Positions 32,852 through 41,007 of a stretch of 41,007 bases of DNA are shown here, in pieces (positions within the stretch are counted from its first letter, which is position 1; every line of letters begins with the position of its first letter). The position numbers and the translations under genes are program-made. This stretch comes from an uncultured Thalassovita sp. (GTDB taxonomy: Bacteria > Bacteroidota > Bacteroidia > Cytophagales > Flammeovirgaceae), in NCBI GenBank assembly GCA_937129345.1, contig CAKZMZ010000124.1, positions 1-41,007 on the forward strand, in the 5' to 3' direction. The notes below the pieces were generated by a model that was not told the origin of the DNA, ran no database searches, and worked only from the letters and a program-made list of their open reading frames with translations.

Positions 32852-34063
32852 TTATTTTTCCAAAAAAGTTTTAATGACAATATCATTATGCAGGGTACGA
32901 TGTACAGGACATTTATCTGCTATTTCCATCAACTTCTTTCTTTGATTTTCATCTAAATTGCCTTCTAGCTCTATTACCCTTGACATTTCATCTATTTTCT
33001 TATTTTGCTTATCACACTCGCCTGAATCTTTAGCGTGAACTTTTTGATGTTCTAGATGCACGCGCACTTCTTTTAAATCCCATTTTTTGCGATCGGCATA
33101 CATGCGCAATGTCATGCTGGTGCAGGCACCGAGCGCTGCCAGCAAATAACCATAGGGAGTAGGCCCTAAATTTTTGCCACCAACATTTTCTGGCTCATCT
33201 GCAGTTAAATAATGCTTACCTGCTTTTATATCAGTTGTATAGCCGTTTTGCCCTGTTCTAACCGCAACATGGGCATCAGAGGCTAGCTTTTCTTGCTCAT
33301 CTTCTGATATATATTTGGTGGCCCATTGAGAAAGCAAAGCCCCAACATACATAGAGTCTTCTTTTTTGCTGAGTAAGTGATCGGCACCATCTAACGAAAT
33401 AAAACTTCTTGGATGTTGAGCTGCTTTATAGATTTGTGTTGCATTGTCTAGTTCCACTATAGCATCTACGGGCGAATGCATCACCAATAGTGCGGCACCT
33501 AGCGTATTGATTACTTTATGCGGGCCTTGTTGTTCCAAATCATCGATTAATTGCTTTTTTATCTTAAAACTTCGCCCTCCAATATTTACAGTGGCTTCGC
33601 CTTCTTTTTCTATTGCTTCTTTACCTTTCTCAAACAAAGCTGTTACATGCGCAGGATTGTATGGTGCACCAATAGTCACAACTGCTTTTACAGAAGACAA
33701 TTGATGTTTGGCTTGTAACACAGCAGCACCACCTAAAGAATGTCCAACCAAAATTTGCGGAGCTGTAAACTCGGCCTCTAAATAATTCGCCGCAGCTACC
33801 AAGTCGTCTACATTTGATGAAAAATTGGTGTTTTCAAAATCGCCTTCACTATCTCCCAAACCTGTAAAATCAAAGCGAAGTACGCCCAAGCCAAACTGGG
33901 TTAGAGCTCTACTAATATTGTTTACTGCAGAAAAGTTTTTGTTACAGGTAAAACAATGTGCAAAAAGAACAAAGGCGCTCGGTTCAGTATGTAAGGGCAT
34001 TTCTATTCTACCCGAAAGCTGCTGACCCAAAGCATTAGTGAAGCTAATTTTAGTGGTTTTCAT
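32852..34063 (-). CDS. Alpha/beta hydrolase fused to an OsmC-like domain
   Basis: The 403-residue protein has two domains. Residues 1-250 form an alpha/beta hydrolase with nucleophile Ser109 (VGHSLGG), Asp200 (SPVDAIVE) and His229 (DGADHLL). Residues 265-400 are an OsmC domain with the two redox cysteines Cys314 (LGACTSM) and Cys385 (DKCPVHRTL). OsmC/Ohr proteins reduce organic hydroperoxides with these cysteines. The fusion occurs in several phyla and may link ester hydrolysis to peroxide detoxification. It is cytosolic and monocistronic, with no OhrR-like regulator nearby. Confidence 0.92.
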   Translation of the reverse strand: MKTTKISFTNALGQQLSGRIEMPLHTEPSAFVLFAHCFTCNKNFSAVNNISRALTQFGLGVLRFDFTGLGDSEGDFENTNFSSNVDDLVAAANYLEAEFTAPQILVGHSLGGAAVLQAKHQLSSVKAVVTIGAPYNPAHVTALFEKGKEAIEKEGEATVNIGGRSFKIKKQLIDDLEQQGPHKVINTLGAALLVMHSPVDAIVELDNATQIYKAAQHPRSFISLDGADHLLSKKEDSMYVGALLSQWATKYISEDEQEKLASDAHVAVRTGQNGYTTDIKAGKHYLTADEPENVGGKNLGPTPYGYLLAALGACTSMTLRMYADRKKWDLKEVRVHLEHQKVHAKDSGECDKQNKKIDEMSRVIELEGNLDENQRKKLMEIADKCPVHRTLHNDIVIKTFLEK

Positions 34064-34178
34064 TGAATTTTGTGATTGGGAAAGGTTTTATAATAAAATA
34101 GTATCCTAACTTTAAAGCGCTATCAGCGATATTAAATTCACTATTAGAGCATTTTTTAGGCTTCATCCATTTTTTAAC

Positions 34179-37100
34179 ATGAACAGCAAACTAAACTCAA
34201 GTACAGTAATTTTTTTATTGTTACTTTCCACAATCAGACTTAATGCACAAGATGAGGCCGAGCAAAAAAAACACACTATATTTTTAATCGGCAATACGTC
34301 CTTTCATGAAAAGCGCCTAAATCATCTGCAACAGTTAAAAACCTTTTTTGATGGCCTCGAAGAAGAATTTTCGATTTTACATATGGGAGATATCATCTCG
34401 CACAAAGCACCTTTAGATGAAGATAATCATCCAGAAATTAAAAAATTAAAATTGATCCTGAGTTTTGCCGATAATCCCAAGGGGAAACTTTTTATTATAC
34501 CAGGAGACATTGATTGGGCAAATTCGGGCAAAAATGGCAATGAGCGGGTAAAGGCGCTTAACAAATTCATTAAATCGCATGCAGGAAAACATGTTATGCT
34601 CATTGAAGATGGCCACTGCCCCGGACCCAATTTTTTAGATGTTGCCCCTTTTGTAAGAATAGTTGCTTTCAATTCTCAATGGTGGATACATCCTTTTGAA
34701 AAACCAATAGGTACCGACACCGAGTGCGATGTACTTACAAAAGAAGAATTACTAGAAGAAATTACAGATGCTATTGAAGATGCAGGCAATAGAAATGTAT
34801 TGATTGCATCACATCATCCTGTTTTTTCGGGTGGTATTTACGGTGGTTTCTCTTCACCCAAAATGCATCTTTTCCCTGATGATAGTAAGTTTCCGATACC
34901 AGTAATAGGCTCAGTAAAAACCGCTTATTTACAAAACGTTGGAACGCCAAAATACATGGCTTACCCCGCTTATGACAACTTGAGCTTTGAACTACAAAAG
35001 CATTTTATTTTTAGAAAAGGCCTCATTTTCGCCGCAGCCCATGACTATAATCTACAAGTCATCAGACATAATAATAATTATCAATTGGTTTCGGGCAGCT
35101 TGGTAAAAAAAGAGCCTCTAAGAAAAACCAGCGGCACAATCTATAGAAAAAACGAATATGGCTTGTTGGCATTAGAGTATTTTCCTAACGGTAAGGTAAC
35201 CAATACCACCTATGTTTTTAAGGATGATGCTTTACAAAATGAAGAACATCAAGTATTGTTCGATTCGCCATGTAATAATGCAGGTTCTTCGATTATAGCC
35301 GAAAATTACTTTTACATACCTTGCCAGCTGGCTCGCCAAAAAAATGAGGCGTTTAGCAAAACGGTAGTAGAGGAATCTAAAAAAATTACAGGTGGCGCAG
35401 AATATAAGGCAAGTGGTTTTAAAAAGCTTTTTTTAGGAACTCTATATCGCCCTAGTTGGACCACGCCTGTTCAAGTACCGTATCTTGATTTAGAACAAGA
35501 AAAAGGTGGACTTACGCCTTATGCAGTAGGTGGTGGCAGGCAAACCACCTCTTTAAAGTTTAGAGCAGCCGATGGTAAAGAATATACCTTTCGGTCTGTA
35601 AATAAAGATCCTATAAAAGCATTACCCCCCCAACTCAGAGAAACCATTTTGGTAAATCTATTGAGGGAAATGACCGCAACACAACAGCCTTATGGTGCTT
35701 TGCCTGTTTCAAGGATGCTAGATGCTACCGATATTCTACACGCTAGGCCTAATCTTTTTGTCTTACCAGACCATCCTGCATTGGGGCCTTACAGAAAAAA
35801 TTACAGAGGCCTTTTTGGAATGCTTGAAGATGATCCCTCAAAGCCAAAAAACGGTGTGCCTGGCTTTATGGGAGCAGACGATGTTGACAGAAGCTTTACC
35901 ATGTTCAGGAAGATTTACGACGATAACGATGTGTACGTAGATGCGCCTTCTTTTGCCAAAGCGCGCGTTTTTGATATGCTCATTGGAGACTGGGGGCGCC
36001 ACCCTGACAATTGGAAGTGGGCCTTGTACGAAGAAGATAAGAAAGAAATCTTTTATCCTATTCCAAGAGACAGAGACCATAGCTTTTCTAAATGGAATGG
36101 GCTCATCCCCTACTTGGCCGACAGAGAATGGGCAAGACCTAACGTCCAGAACTTTTCCTACAAATTTAAAGGCATAAGAAGCCTAAACTGGCCTGCCAGA
36201 CATTTAGACAGGTTATTACTCACCTCGCTTGACCAAAAAGACTGGCTGGAAATTACCGAAGAACTAACCAATGAGGTAACCGAACAAGTGATAGATAGCG
36301 CCGTACAGGCATTTCCCAAGGAAATCATTCCTGTACAAGGTGCAGAAATTGGAAAAAAGCTGAAAGCGAGAAGAAAGCAACTATCTTATGCCGTAAAGGA
36401 ACATTATAAAATGCTGGCCAAGTATGTGGATGTAGTCGGTTCTAATAAGCATGAATTGTTTTTGGCTGAACGACTTCTAGATGGAAAAGTAAATGTAAAA
36501 GTCTATAAAAAGAAAAAGGAGCACAAAACCTTACAACCTGAAAACGAATTGATTTATGAGCGCACTTTTTTGCCAGAAGAAACCAAAGAAATCAGGCTTT
36601 TTGGACTTAACGGAAATGATGTATTTTTAATTAATGGTGAAGTTGAAAAGAGTATAAAAATAAGGGTCATTGGCGGCCATGATGCAGACCTCATCCAAGA
36701 CAACTCAGTAGTTCAATCACAAAAGAAAGCTACTGTTTTGTATGACAATACCGATACGGAAGTTCAAAACAGCCAAAGCACCCAATTAAAGTTGGCCGAT
36801 ACGCCAAATATCAATACGTACGACCGAGAGGGCTTTAAGTACAATACTTACATGCCCATGCCTGTAATTTCTTTTAATGCAGATGATGGTGTTGCCCTAA
36901 AATTTGGCGTAGATTTTACCCGACATGCTTTTAGGCAAGCACCTTATAAACAGCAATACGGTTTTGATGTGAAGGTAGGCACCCAAGGCACGCGCTCATT
37001 ATCTGCCTATTCTGAATGGGCCAATGTAATAGGCAAATGGTTTATGGGCATAGATGGTATTTATGCCGATATTTTTCCTTTCTATAATTATTTTGGTTTA

Positions 37101-37901
37101 GGCAACGAAACCCGCAAAAATGATAGACCCAAAGAGTTTTTCCGCACCAATTACAAAGGTGCCGACGTATCTTGGTATGTAAGGAATCAGTTTTGGCAAA
37201 AAAGTGCTTTTAAATTTAGTTTAAGGTTAGAAGACTATCAATCTGTTATTAGAGAAAATACCATTTTAGATGGCGAAGATATTACAGGTACCAACCCGCT
37301 CACTATTTTTGGTTTTAATAGCGAGTTAGATTTAGATTTTAGAAATGGTGCGGCCTATGCTACCAAAGGCTTACGTTTTTTCGCCCAACACCAAACAGGG
37401 TGGCTCCTCAACGAAGACAACAAATATTTTAGCTTAAGTGAAGCTTTTGCAGAATTTTATTCAACCTACAGGATCATCACTTTGGCGCTTAAGTTTGGAG
37501 GAGCCAAAAATACGGGCAGCAATATACCTTACTTTAAATATGCCAACCTTGGGCAAAACACCAATTTACGTGGCTACCTAAGAAACCGATTTGCAGGTGA
37601 TGCCTCTATGTACTTCAATTCAGAATTGCGTTTGCCCTTGGGTACCATAAAAAATCCTGTTTTCCCTTTTGTAGTAGGTGTTTCTGGTTTTTATGATACA
37701 GGCAGAGTTTGGTATGAAGATACTGATTCAGGCGCAGACCCTAGTATTATTGGCAGAGGCAATATATGGCATGCAGGCTATGGAGGAGGAATCTACTTAG
37801 TACCGATACTAAAAAAATATACCATTTCTTTATCAGCGGCCACCTCCAAAGAAGAATCCTTATTGATCATGGCGGGTTTGGGGTTTGGTATTGGAAATTG
37901 A
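34179..37901 (+). CDS. Degenerate metallophosphoesterase / kinase-like / Omp85-type barrel fusion
   Basis: The 1240-residue protein has a signal peptide (to about NAQ, residue 24) and three parts. Residues 30-300 form a calcineurin-like fold, but several metal ligands are changed. GNTSF (Asn39) stands for GDxx, GDIDW (110-113) for GNHDW, and AHDY (287-290) for GHxH; HMGD (Asp71) and SHHP remain. Residues about 440-660 contain GGGRQTTSLKFRAADGKEY, FRSVNKDP, GDWGRHPDNWKW (604-612 region) and PRDRDHSF, reminiscent of HipA/CotH/Fam20-type kinases. Residues about 860-1240 are a beta barrel (surface-antigen/BamA-like: TNLRGYLRNRF, FNSELRLPLG). It is predicted to be an outer-membrane protein. Function unknown. 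Confidence 0.8.
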   Translation: MNSKLNSSTVIFLLLLSTIRLNAQDEAEQKKHTIFLIGNTSFHEKRLNHLQQLKTFFDGLEEEFSILHMGDIISHKAPLDEDNHPEIKKLKLILSFADNPKGKLFIIPGDIDWANSGKNGNERVKALNKFIKSHAGKHVMLIEDGHCPGPNFLDVAPFVRIVAFNSQWWIHPFEKPIGTDTECDVLTKEELLEEITDAIEDAGNRNVLIASHHPVFSGGIYGGFSSPKMHLFPDDSKFPIPVIGSVKTAYLQNVGTPKYMAYPAYDNLSFELQKHFIFRKGLIFAAAHDYNLQVIRHNNNYQLVSGSLVKKEPLRKTSGTIYRKNEYGLLALEYFPNGKVTNTTYVFKDDALQNEEHQVLFDSPCNNAGSSIIAENYFYIPCQLARQKNEAFSKTVVEESKKITGGAEYKASGFKKLFLGTLYRPSWTTPVQVPYLDLEQEKGGLTPYAVGGGRQTTSLKFRAADGKEYTFRSVNKDPIKALPPQLRETILVNLLREMTATQQPYGALPVSRMLDATDILHARPNLFVLPDHPALGPYRKNYRGLFGMLEDDPSKPKNGVPGFMGADDVDRSFTMFRKIYDDNDVYVDAPSFAKARVFDMLIGDWGRHPDNWKWALYEEDKKEIFYPIPRDRDHSFSKWNGLIPYLADREWARPNVQNFSYKFKGIRSLNWPARHLDRLLLTSLDQKDWLEITEELTNEVTEQVIDSAVQAFPKEIIPVQGAEIGKKLKARRKQLSYAVKEHYKMLAKYVDVVGSNKHELFLAERLLDGKVNVKVYKKKKEHKTLQPENELIYERTFLPEETKEIRLFGLNGNDVFLINGEVEKSIKIRVIGGHDADLIQDNSVVQSQKKATVLYDNTDTEVQNSQSTQLKLADTPNINTYDREGFKYNTYMPMPVISFNADDGVALKFGVDFTRHAFRQAPYKQQYGFDVKVGTQGTRSLSAYSEWANVIGKWFMGIDGIYADIFPFYNYFGLGNETRKNDRPKEFFRTNYKGADVSWYVRNQFWQKSAFKFSLRLEDYQSVIRENTILDGEDITGTNPLTIFGFNSELDLDFRNGAAYATKGLRFFAQHQTGWLLNEDNKYFSLSEAFAEFYSTYRIITLALKFGGAKNTGSNIPYFKYANLGQNTNLRGYLRNRFAGDASMYFNSELRLPLGTIKNPVFPFVVGVSGFYDTGRVWYEDTDSGADPSIIGRGNIWHAGYGGGIYLVPILKKYTISLSAATSKEESLLIMAGLGFGIGN

Positions 37902-38112
37902 TTTTTCCCCTTGTAAAAGAAAGAAAGCTTATGGCTATTGCATACAATTGTGATCAGTACTTTTGTTGTTTTGTTTATCTGACCATTATTTACCTATAAA
38001 AAAGTATTTAAATAAACCAAAAAATCCACCATCAATCGAAATACAGTATCACGATTTTATAATTCATCAAAAAACAACAGAATACGCATTGTTTTCATGT
38101 AATAATTCCTTT

Positions 38113-38142
38113 AAAAATGCTTTATAAACAAAGAGCATTTTT
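38113..38142 (+). terminator. Terminator-like hairpin
   Basis: A perfect 9-bp stem, aaaaatgct (38113-38121) with agcattttt (38134-38142), has a 12-base loop and ends in a T-run. It lies about 210 bp after the barrel-fusion gene and about 48 bp before the next start, within the 288-bp gap 37902-38189. No gene was seen in that gap. Confidence 0.6.
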
Positions 38143-38189
38143 TAAACTAAGCCTAAGTTTTTTGGGCTATTAAGCTGCACTTCCAAAAC

Positions 38190-39545
38190 ATGGAAATTCG
38201 CGATTTTTTTCTTGGGCCTTTGTACGCAGGTATTGTAATTTTAATTTCACTTACCTTAAAAGATAAGCTGACCAACCAAAGTACAGGCGCCTATTTTTTC
38301 CCTGCGCTGTATCTTAAGTTGTTTGGCGCACTTGTTTTTGGGCTTATTTATCAGTTCTACTATGGTGGTGGCGATACCTTCGATTATTTTAAAGGGGGCG
38401 GTATTTTTTGGAATTCCCTTTTTGACAATCCTGCCACCACTTGGAAAATGTTTTGGTTAGATGCCAAGGAATATACAGCAGACACCGTAAATTATACCAT
38501 TAGAACGCGCTTCTTTAAATCAGGAGAAGAATGGTATTTAACCAAGATTGCAGGCGCTCTATCTATCATTACCTTTAATTCTTACCTCGCCATTTCTTTT
38601 TTATTTGCTTTTTTTGTGTTTTTGGGCACTTGGCAATTATACCGAGCCATGCTTTGGTTTTATCCTCATTTGCACAAAGGTTTTGCCTTGGCTGTTTTTT
38701 GGGCACCTTCGTTGGTTTTTTGGGGCTCCGGACTTTTAAAAGATACCATTACACTCGGTGCACTCGGCTTTATGACCTACAGCGCACTCGGACTGATCTC
38801 AGGAAAAAGAGGAAAAATATTCTTGACCATCATGCTGTACCTGTCAGCCGGTACCATTTTGAATTTAAAGGCATACATTTTATACACATTTTTACCCTGC
38901 CTACTCCTTTGGTACTATGTCAAGTTCAATCAGAAAATACAAAATATTGCCTTGCGCATCTTAGCAGTGCCTATCATAACCGTTTTTATTGTTGTGCTTG
39001 GTTACTTCTTGTTTTCGAGTATCGCATCTGAAACACAAAAATATAGCTCTGTAGAGACCATTACCCAGCGTATTGGTGGCTTTCATACCGATCACGGCAG
39101 AAGAACAGATGCCTCTACTTATCACTTAGGTGAGATAGATTACACACCACTCGGTATGCTAAGCAAATTGCCCGAAAGTGTGAACGTAACGCTTTTTAGA
39201 CCTTATGTATGGGAAGTGAAAAATGTGGTAATGCTCGTAACAGCAGTGGAAAGCTTGATTTTCTTATTGGTTACCATTTATATGTTGCTTAAGGCAGGGC
39301 CCTTGAAATTAATCAACTCTTTATTTACCAACCCTGAAGTGATGCTTTGTCTTTCATTCACTTTTATATTGGGTTTTGTGGTTGGTTTCACCAGTATGAA
39401 CTTTGGTGCTTTGGCCCGTTTCAAAATTCCGCTTTTGCCTTTTTTTATTATGGGGTTGTTAATCATACAAGATTCAGGCGTATTAAAGGGCAGATCAAAA
39501 AAGAAGAAAATATCGTCAAAGAACAAGGACTTTATTCCTGTGTAA
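38190..39545 (+). CDS. Polytopic inner-membrane protein, function unknown
   Basis: The 451-residue protein has about ten membrane spans. After the second span comes the hydrophilic segment QFYYGGGDTFDYFKGGGIFWNSLF, with an Asp in the position where GT-C glycosyltransferases carry a catalytic acid. A later segment, FWGSGLLKDTITLGALGFMTY, and a basic C-terminus (RSKKKKISSKNK) are also notable. It may be a GT-C-like or polysaccharide-related membrane protein, but I do not recognise the family. It shares orientation with the barrel-fusion gene but is separated by 288 bp and a terminator-like hairpin. Confidence 0.55.
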   Translation: MEIRDFFLGPLYAGIVILISLTLKDKLTNQSTGAYFFPALYLKLFGALVFGLIYQFYYGGGDTFDYFKGGGIFWNSLFDNPATTWKMFWLDAKEYTADTVNYTIRTRFFKSGEEWYLTKIAGALSIITFNSYLAISFLFAFFVFLGTWQLYRAMLWFYPHLHKGFALAVFWAPSLVFWGSGLLKDTITLGALGFMTYSALGLISGKRGKIFLTIMLYLSAGTILNLKAYILYTFLPCLLLWYYVKFNQKIQNIALRILAVPIITVFIVVLGYFLFSSIASETQKYSSVETITQRIGGFHTDHGRRTDASTYHLGEIDYTPLGMLSKLPESVNVTLFRPYVWEVKNVVMLVTAVESLIFLLVTIYMLLKAGPLKLINSLFTNPEVMLCLSFTFILGFVVGFTSMNFGALARFKIPLLPFFIMGLLIIQDSGVLKGRSKKKKISSKNKDFIPV

Positions 39546-39586
39546 AACTTGTAAACTAAGTAATGAGACAAAATGAGTTTTGGTAA

Positions 39587-39653
39587 AACCCTACCCTAGG
39601 GTTAATTTAAAATACTCGTTTTGAGTTTACTAAGTCAAGCCTTAGGTAGGGTT
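39587..39653. repeat. Imperfect inverted repeat in a convergent intergenic region
   Basis: Arms aaccctaccctagg (39587-39600) and ccttaggtagggtt (39640-39653) pair at 12 of 14 positions around a 39-base spacer. The left arm can also form its own 6-bp hairpin (aaccct/agggtt, 39587-39603). Both arms are followed by gttaatt. It lies between convergent gene ends and may be a terminator or a small intergenic repeat. Confidence 0.55.
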
Positions 39654-39672
39654 AATTATATCTACCTAATTA

Positions 39673-40068
39673 CTACCTCGAAAGAGACCTTAAAGAACTC
39701 AGGAATAAACCTAAACCACCTACTCCTAAAATAAGTATTGACAACAACTCAAATAAAGTCATCCTCCTCATGCTAAAATGGAGACTTGTAATAATACCGA
39801 AACCCAGCATCACTAAAGAACCTAGCATTAAAAACCAGCCCAAATAATTTTTTGCGTTAAAAAATACCATGCCTGTACCTATTATAAAAGGTATTAGCAC
39901 AAATCCAGAAGTAATACCCATGCCCCCTACTGAAAATAAGCGGTAGCCCATTCCGAAGCTATTACTTACATTCACTGAATTTAAGAATAAGTATCCTCCA
40001 CCTATCAACATGATCAAACCTAAAAAAAAGCGGCCAATACCGCCATCAGTGCCACCTGCGCCTTGCAT
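39673..40068 (-). CDS. Small four-helix membrane protein
   Basis: The 131-residue protein has four hydrophobic segments: RFFLGLIMLIGGGYLFLN, SGFVLIPFIIGTGMVFF, WFLMLGSLVMLGFGIITS and FELLSILILGVGGLGLFLSSL. A Gly-rich N-terminus (MQGAGGTDGGIG) precedes them. No catalytic motif was seen and no family recognised. It is monocistronic, convergent with the polytopic membrane gene and divergent from the helix-hairpin-helix gene. Confidence 0.65.
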   Translation of the reverse strand: MQGAGGTDGGIGRFFLGLIMLIGGGYLFLNSVNVSNSFGMGYRLFSVGGMGITSGFVLIPFIIGTGMVFFNAKNYLGWFLMLGSLVMLGFGIITSLHFSMRRMTLFELLSILILGVGGLGLFLSSLRSLSR

Positions 40069-40278
40069 AAGAATAAATTTTAGTCGAATATTTTTTTAAG
40101 AAATGAAATATGGGATTTTAAAAAAACTTTCTGGTGCTTTATACTACTCATTACATAAAAGCAAACACATTATTTAAATTTATCTAAAGATTTATATACT
40201 TCAAAAAGCGGTGGATGGGTTAGTAAAACAGACTACTCAAAATAAAGGAGCCATACTTTACTTTTTAGACTAATACCA

Positions 40279-41007
40279 ATGAAGCCAATCAAAAAATTTT
40301 TAGCTAACCATTTTAGATTTACACCAGTTGAGATTCGTGGCTTTTTCGTACTCCTTTTATTAATGGCCTTTTTTACTTTTTTACCTTGGATTTGGAGTGC
40401 TCTTTTGCCAACCAAAGTATATGATAGAAATTCAGACCAAGCTTTGTTAGATAGCCTGTTGGCCTCAATGCAAACACCTGAGCCAGAAACCAAAAAGGCC
40501 AAGTTTGCCAAAAAAGTAAATCCCAAACAAGAAAGAAAGCTATTTCCCTTTGATCCAAATACTGCTTCATTAGATAATTTGCTAGCCTTGGGCATAAGAA
40601 ATTACCTTGCCGAGCGCATTATCAAGTACCGAAGCAAAGGAGGAAAATTCTACAAAAAAGAGGATTTATTAAAAATTTATGGATTTAAAGAAAGAACTTA
40701 CCGAGATTTAGAGCCCTATATTCAGATAAAAACCAAGGCAAAGACATATACAAAAACCAAGAAAAACTTTGACAAAGACGGAAATGATGTTATTGCAAAA
40801 AAGGCGGAGGAAACTGTTTCAGCAGAAATAGTGAAACCAATTAAACCCCAGAAACTAAACATCAACACTGCAGATACCACACAGCTTAAATCCATTTATG
40901 GAGTAGGTTCTGTTTTGGCCAATAGAATGGTAAAGTTTAGGGATAAATTGGGCGGCTTTTATTCTCTTACACAACTAGAAGAGGTTTATGGATTAAAACC
41001 AGAAACC
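40279..41007 (+). CDS. ComEA-like helix-hairpin-helix protein (partial, 3' end beyond window)
   Basis: Translation from the ATG at 40279 runs open to the last base (243 codons, no stop). It encodes an N-terminal membrane helix (FFVLLLLMAFFTFLPWIW). A linker then leads to repeated helix-hairpin-helix units: FDPNTASLDNLLALGIRNYLAERIIKYRSKGGKFYKKEDLLKIYGF and LNINTADTTQLKSIYGVGSVLANRMVKFRDKLGGFYSLTQLEEVYGL. These match the ComEA/HhH pattern (NINTA, GIG-like, GGF). It likely binds DNA non-specifically at the membrane or in the periplasm. A role in DNA uptake is possible but not shown. Confidence 0.88.
   Translation, partial: MKPIKKFLANHFRFTPVEIRGFFVLLLLMAFFTFLPWIWSALLPTKVYDRNSDQALLDSLLASMQTPEPETKKAKFAKKVNPKQERKLFPFDPNTASLDNLLALGIRNYLAERIIKYRSKGGKFYKKEDLLKIYGFKERTYRDLEPYIQIKTKAKTYTKTKKNFDKDGNDVIAKKAEETVSAEIVKPIKPQKLNINTADTTQLKSIYGVGSVLANRMVKFRDKLGGFYSLTQLEEVYGLKPET

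Noticed and set aside
40233-40595. Minus-strand 120-residue frame.
   Set aside because: It is the opposite strand of the helix-hairpin-helix gene, whose plus-strand frame has recognisable HhH repeats.

Overview
The window looks like ordinary chromosome from a member of the Bacteroidota, probably a marine or halotolerant Cytophagales. The reasons are low G+C, a mutY-ssb-gldE cluster with the gliding-associated gene gldE, a FecI/FecR pair whose anti-sigma factor ends in a DUF4974-like domain, an NhaD antiporter, start regions that mostly lack clear Shine-Dalgarno sequences, and a few TAnnTTTG-like -7 boxes. The genus cannot be named from the sequence alone. I see no prophage, CRISPR array, transposase gene or resistance island.

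Layout. Bases 1-330 are a non-coding cluster of REP-like hairpins bounded by two exact 55-bp direct repeats. Next come a SAM methyltransferase (-), a putative surface lipoprotein FAD oxidoreductase (-), and a divergent SDR dehydrogenase (+). Three repeats at exact 21-bp phase lie between the last two. A secreted retropepsin-like protease follows, then a tight nitrilase/DoxX-like/GNAT operon. A 269-bp MITE-like hairpin element (7417-7685) separates these from an M20 peptidase. Then come phosphofructokinase (-), a GT-C-type glycosyltransferase (+), a DUF922-like HEXXH protein (+), and sbcD with guaD (-). A small membrane protein, an M28 peptidase and a DUF3299-like protein follow, all on -.

The centre holds a Ppx/GppA phosphatase (+) converging on a six-gene minus-strand operon: a DUF4178-like zinc-ribbon membrane protein, two small proteins, mutY, ssb and gldE. 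An ECF sigma/FecR pair follows without a TonB receptor. After it come a 2Fe-2S ferredoxin preceded by a perfect 13-bp inverted repeat, an MscS channel, tRNA-Ser(UGA), a YihY-family protein, a hotdog thioesterase, and NhaD. NhaD converges on a TRAP permease pair of the FcbT2/FcbT3 type that has no binding protein beside it.

The right end holds a TPR protein, a secreted protein with WYD/GGPA modules, and an alpha/beta-hydrolase-OsmC fusion. It also holds a 1240-residue protein joining a degenerate metallophosphoesterase domain, a possible kinase-like middle and an Omp85-like barrel. The last genes are a polytopic membrane protein, a small four-helix membrane protein, and a ComEA-like helix-hairpin-helix protein cut by the window end.

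Most genes are housekeeping or typical accessory genes. The items most worth a second look are the phosphoesterase/barrel fusion (34179-37901), the two intergenic repeat elements (1-323 and 7417-7685), the overlapped 54-residue gene ending in LGCG (20490-20654), and the operator-like repeats upstream of the SDR, ferredoxin and MscS genes.
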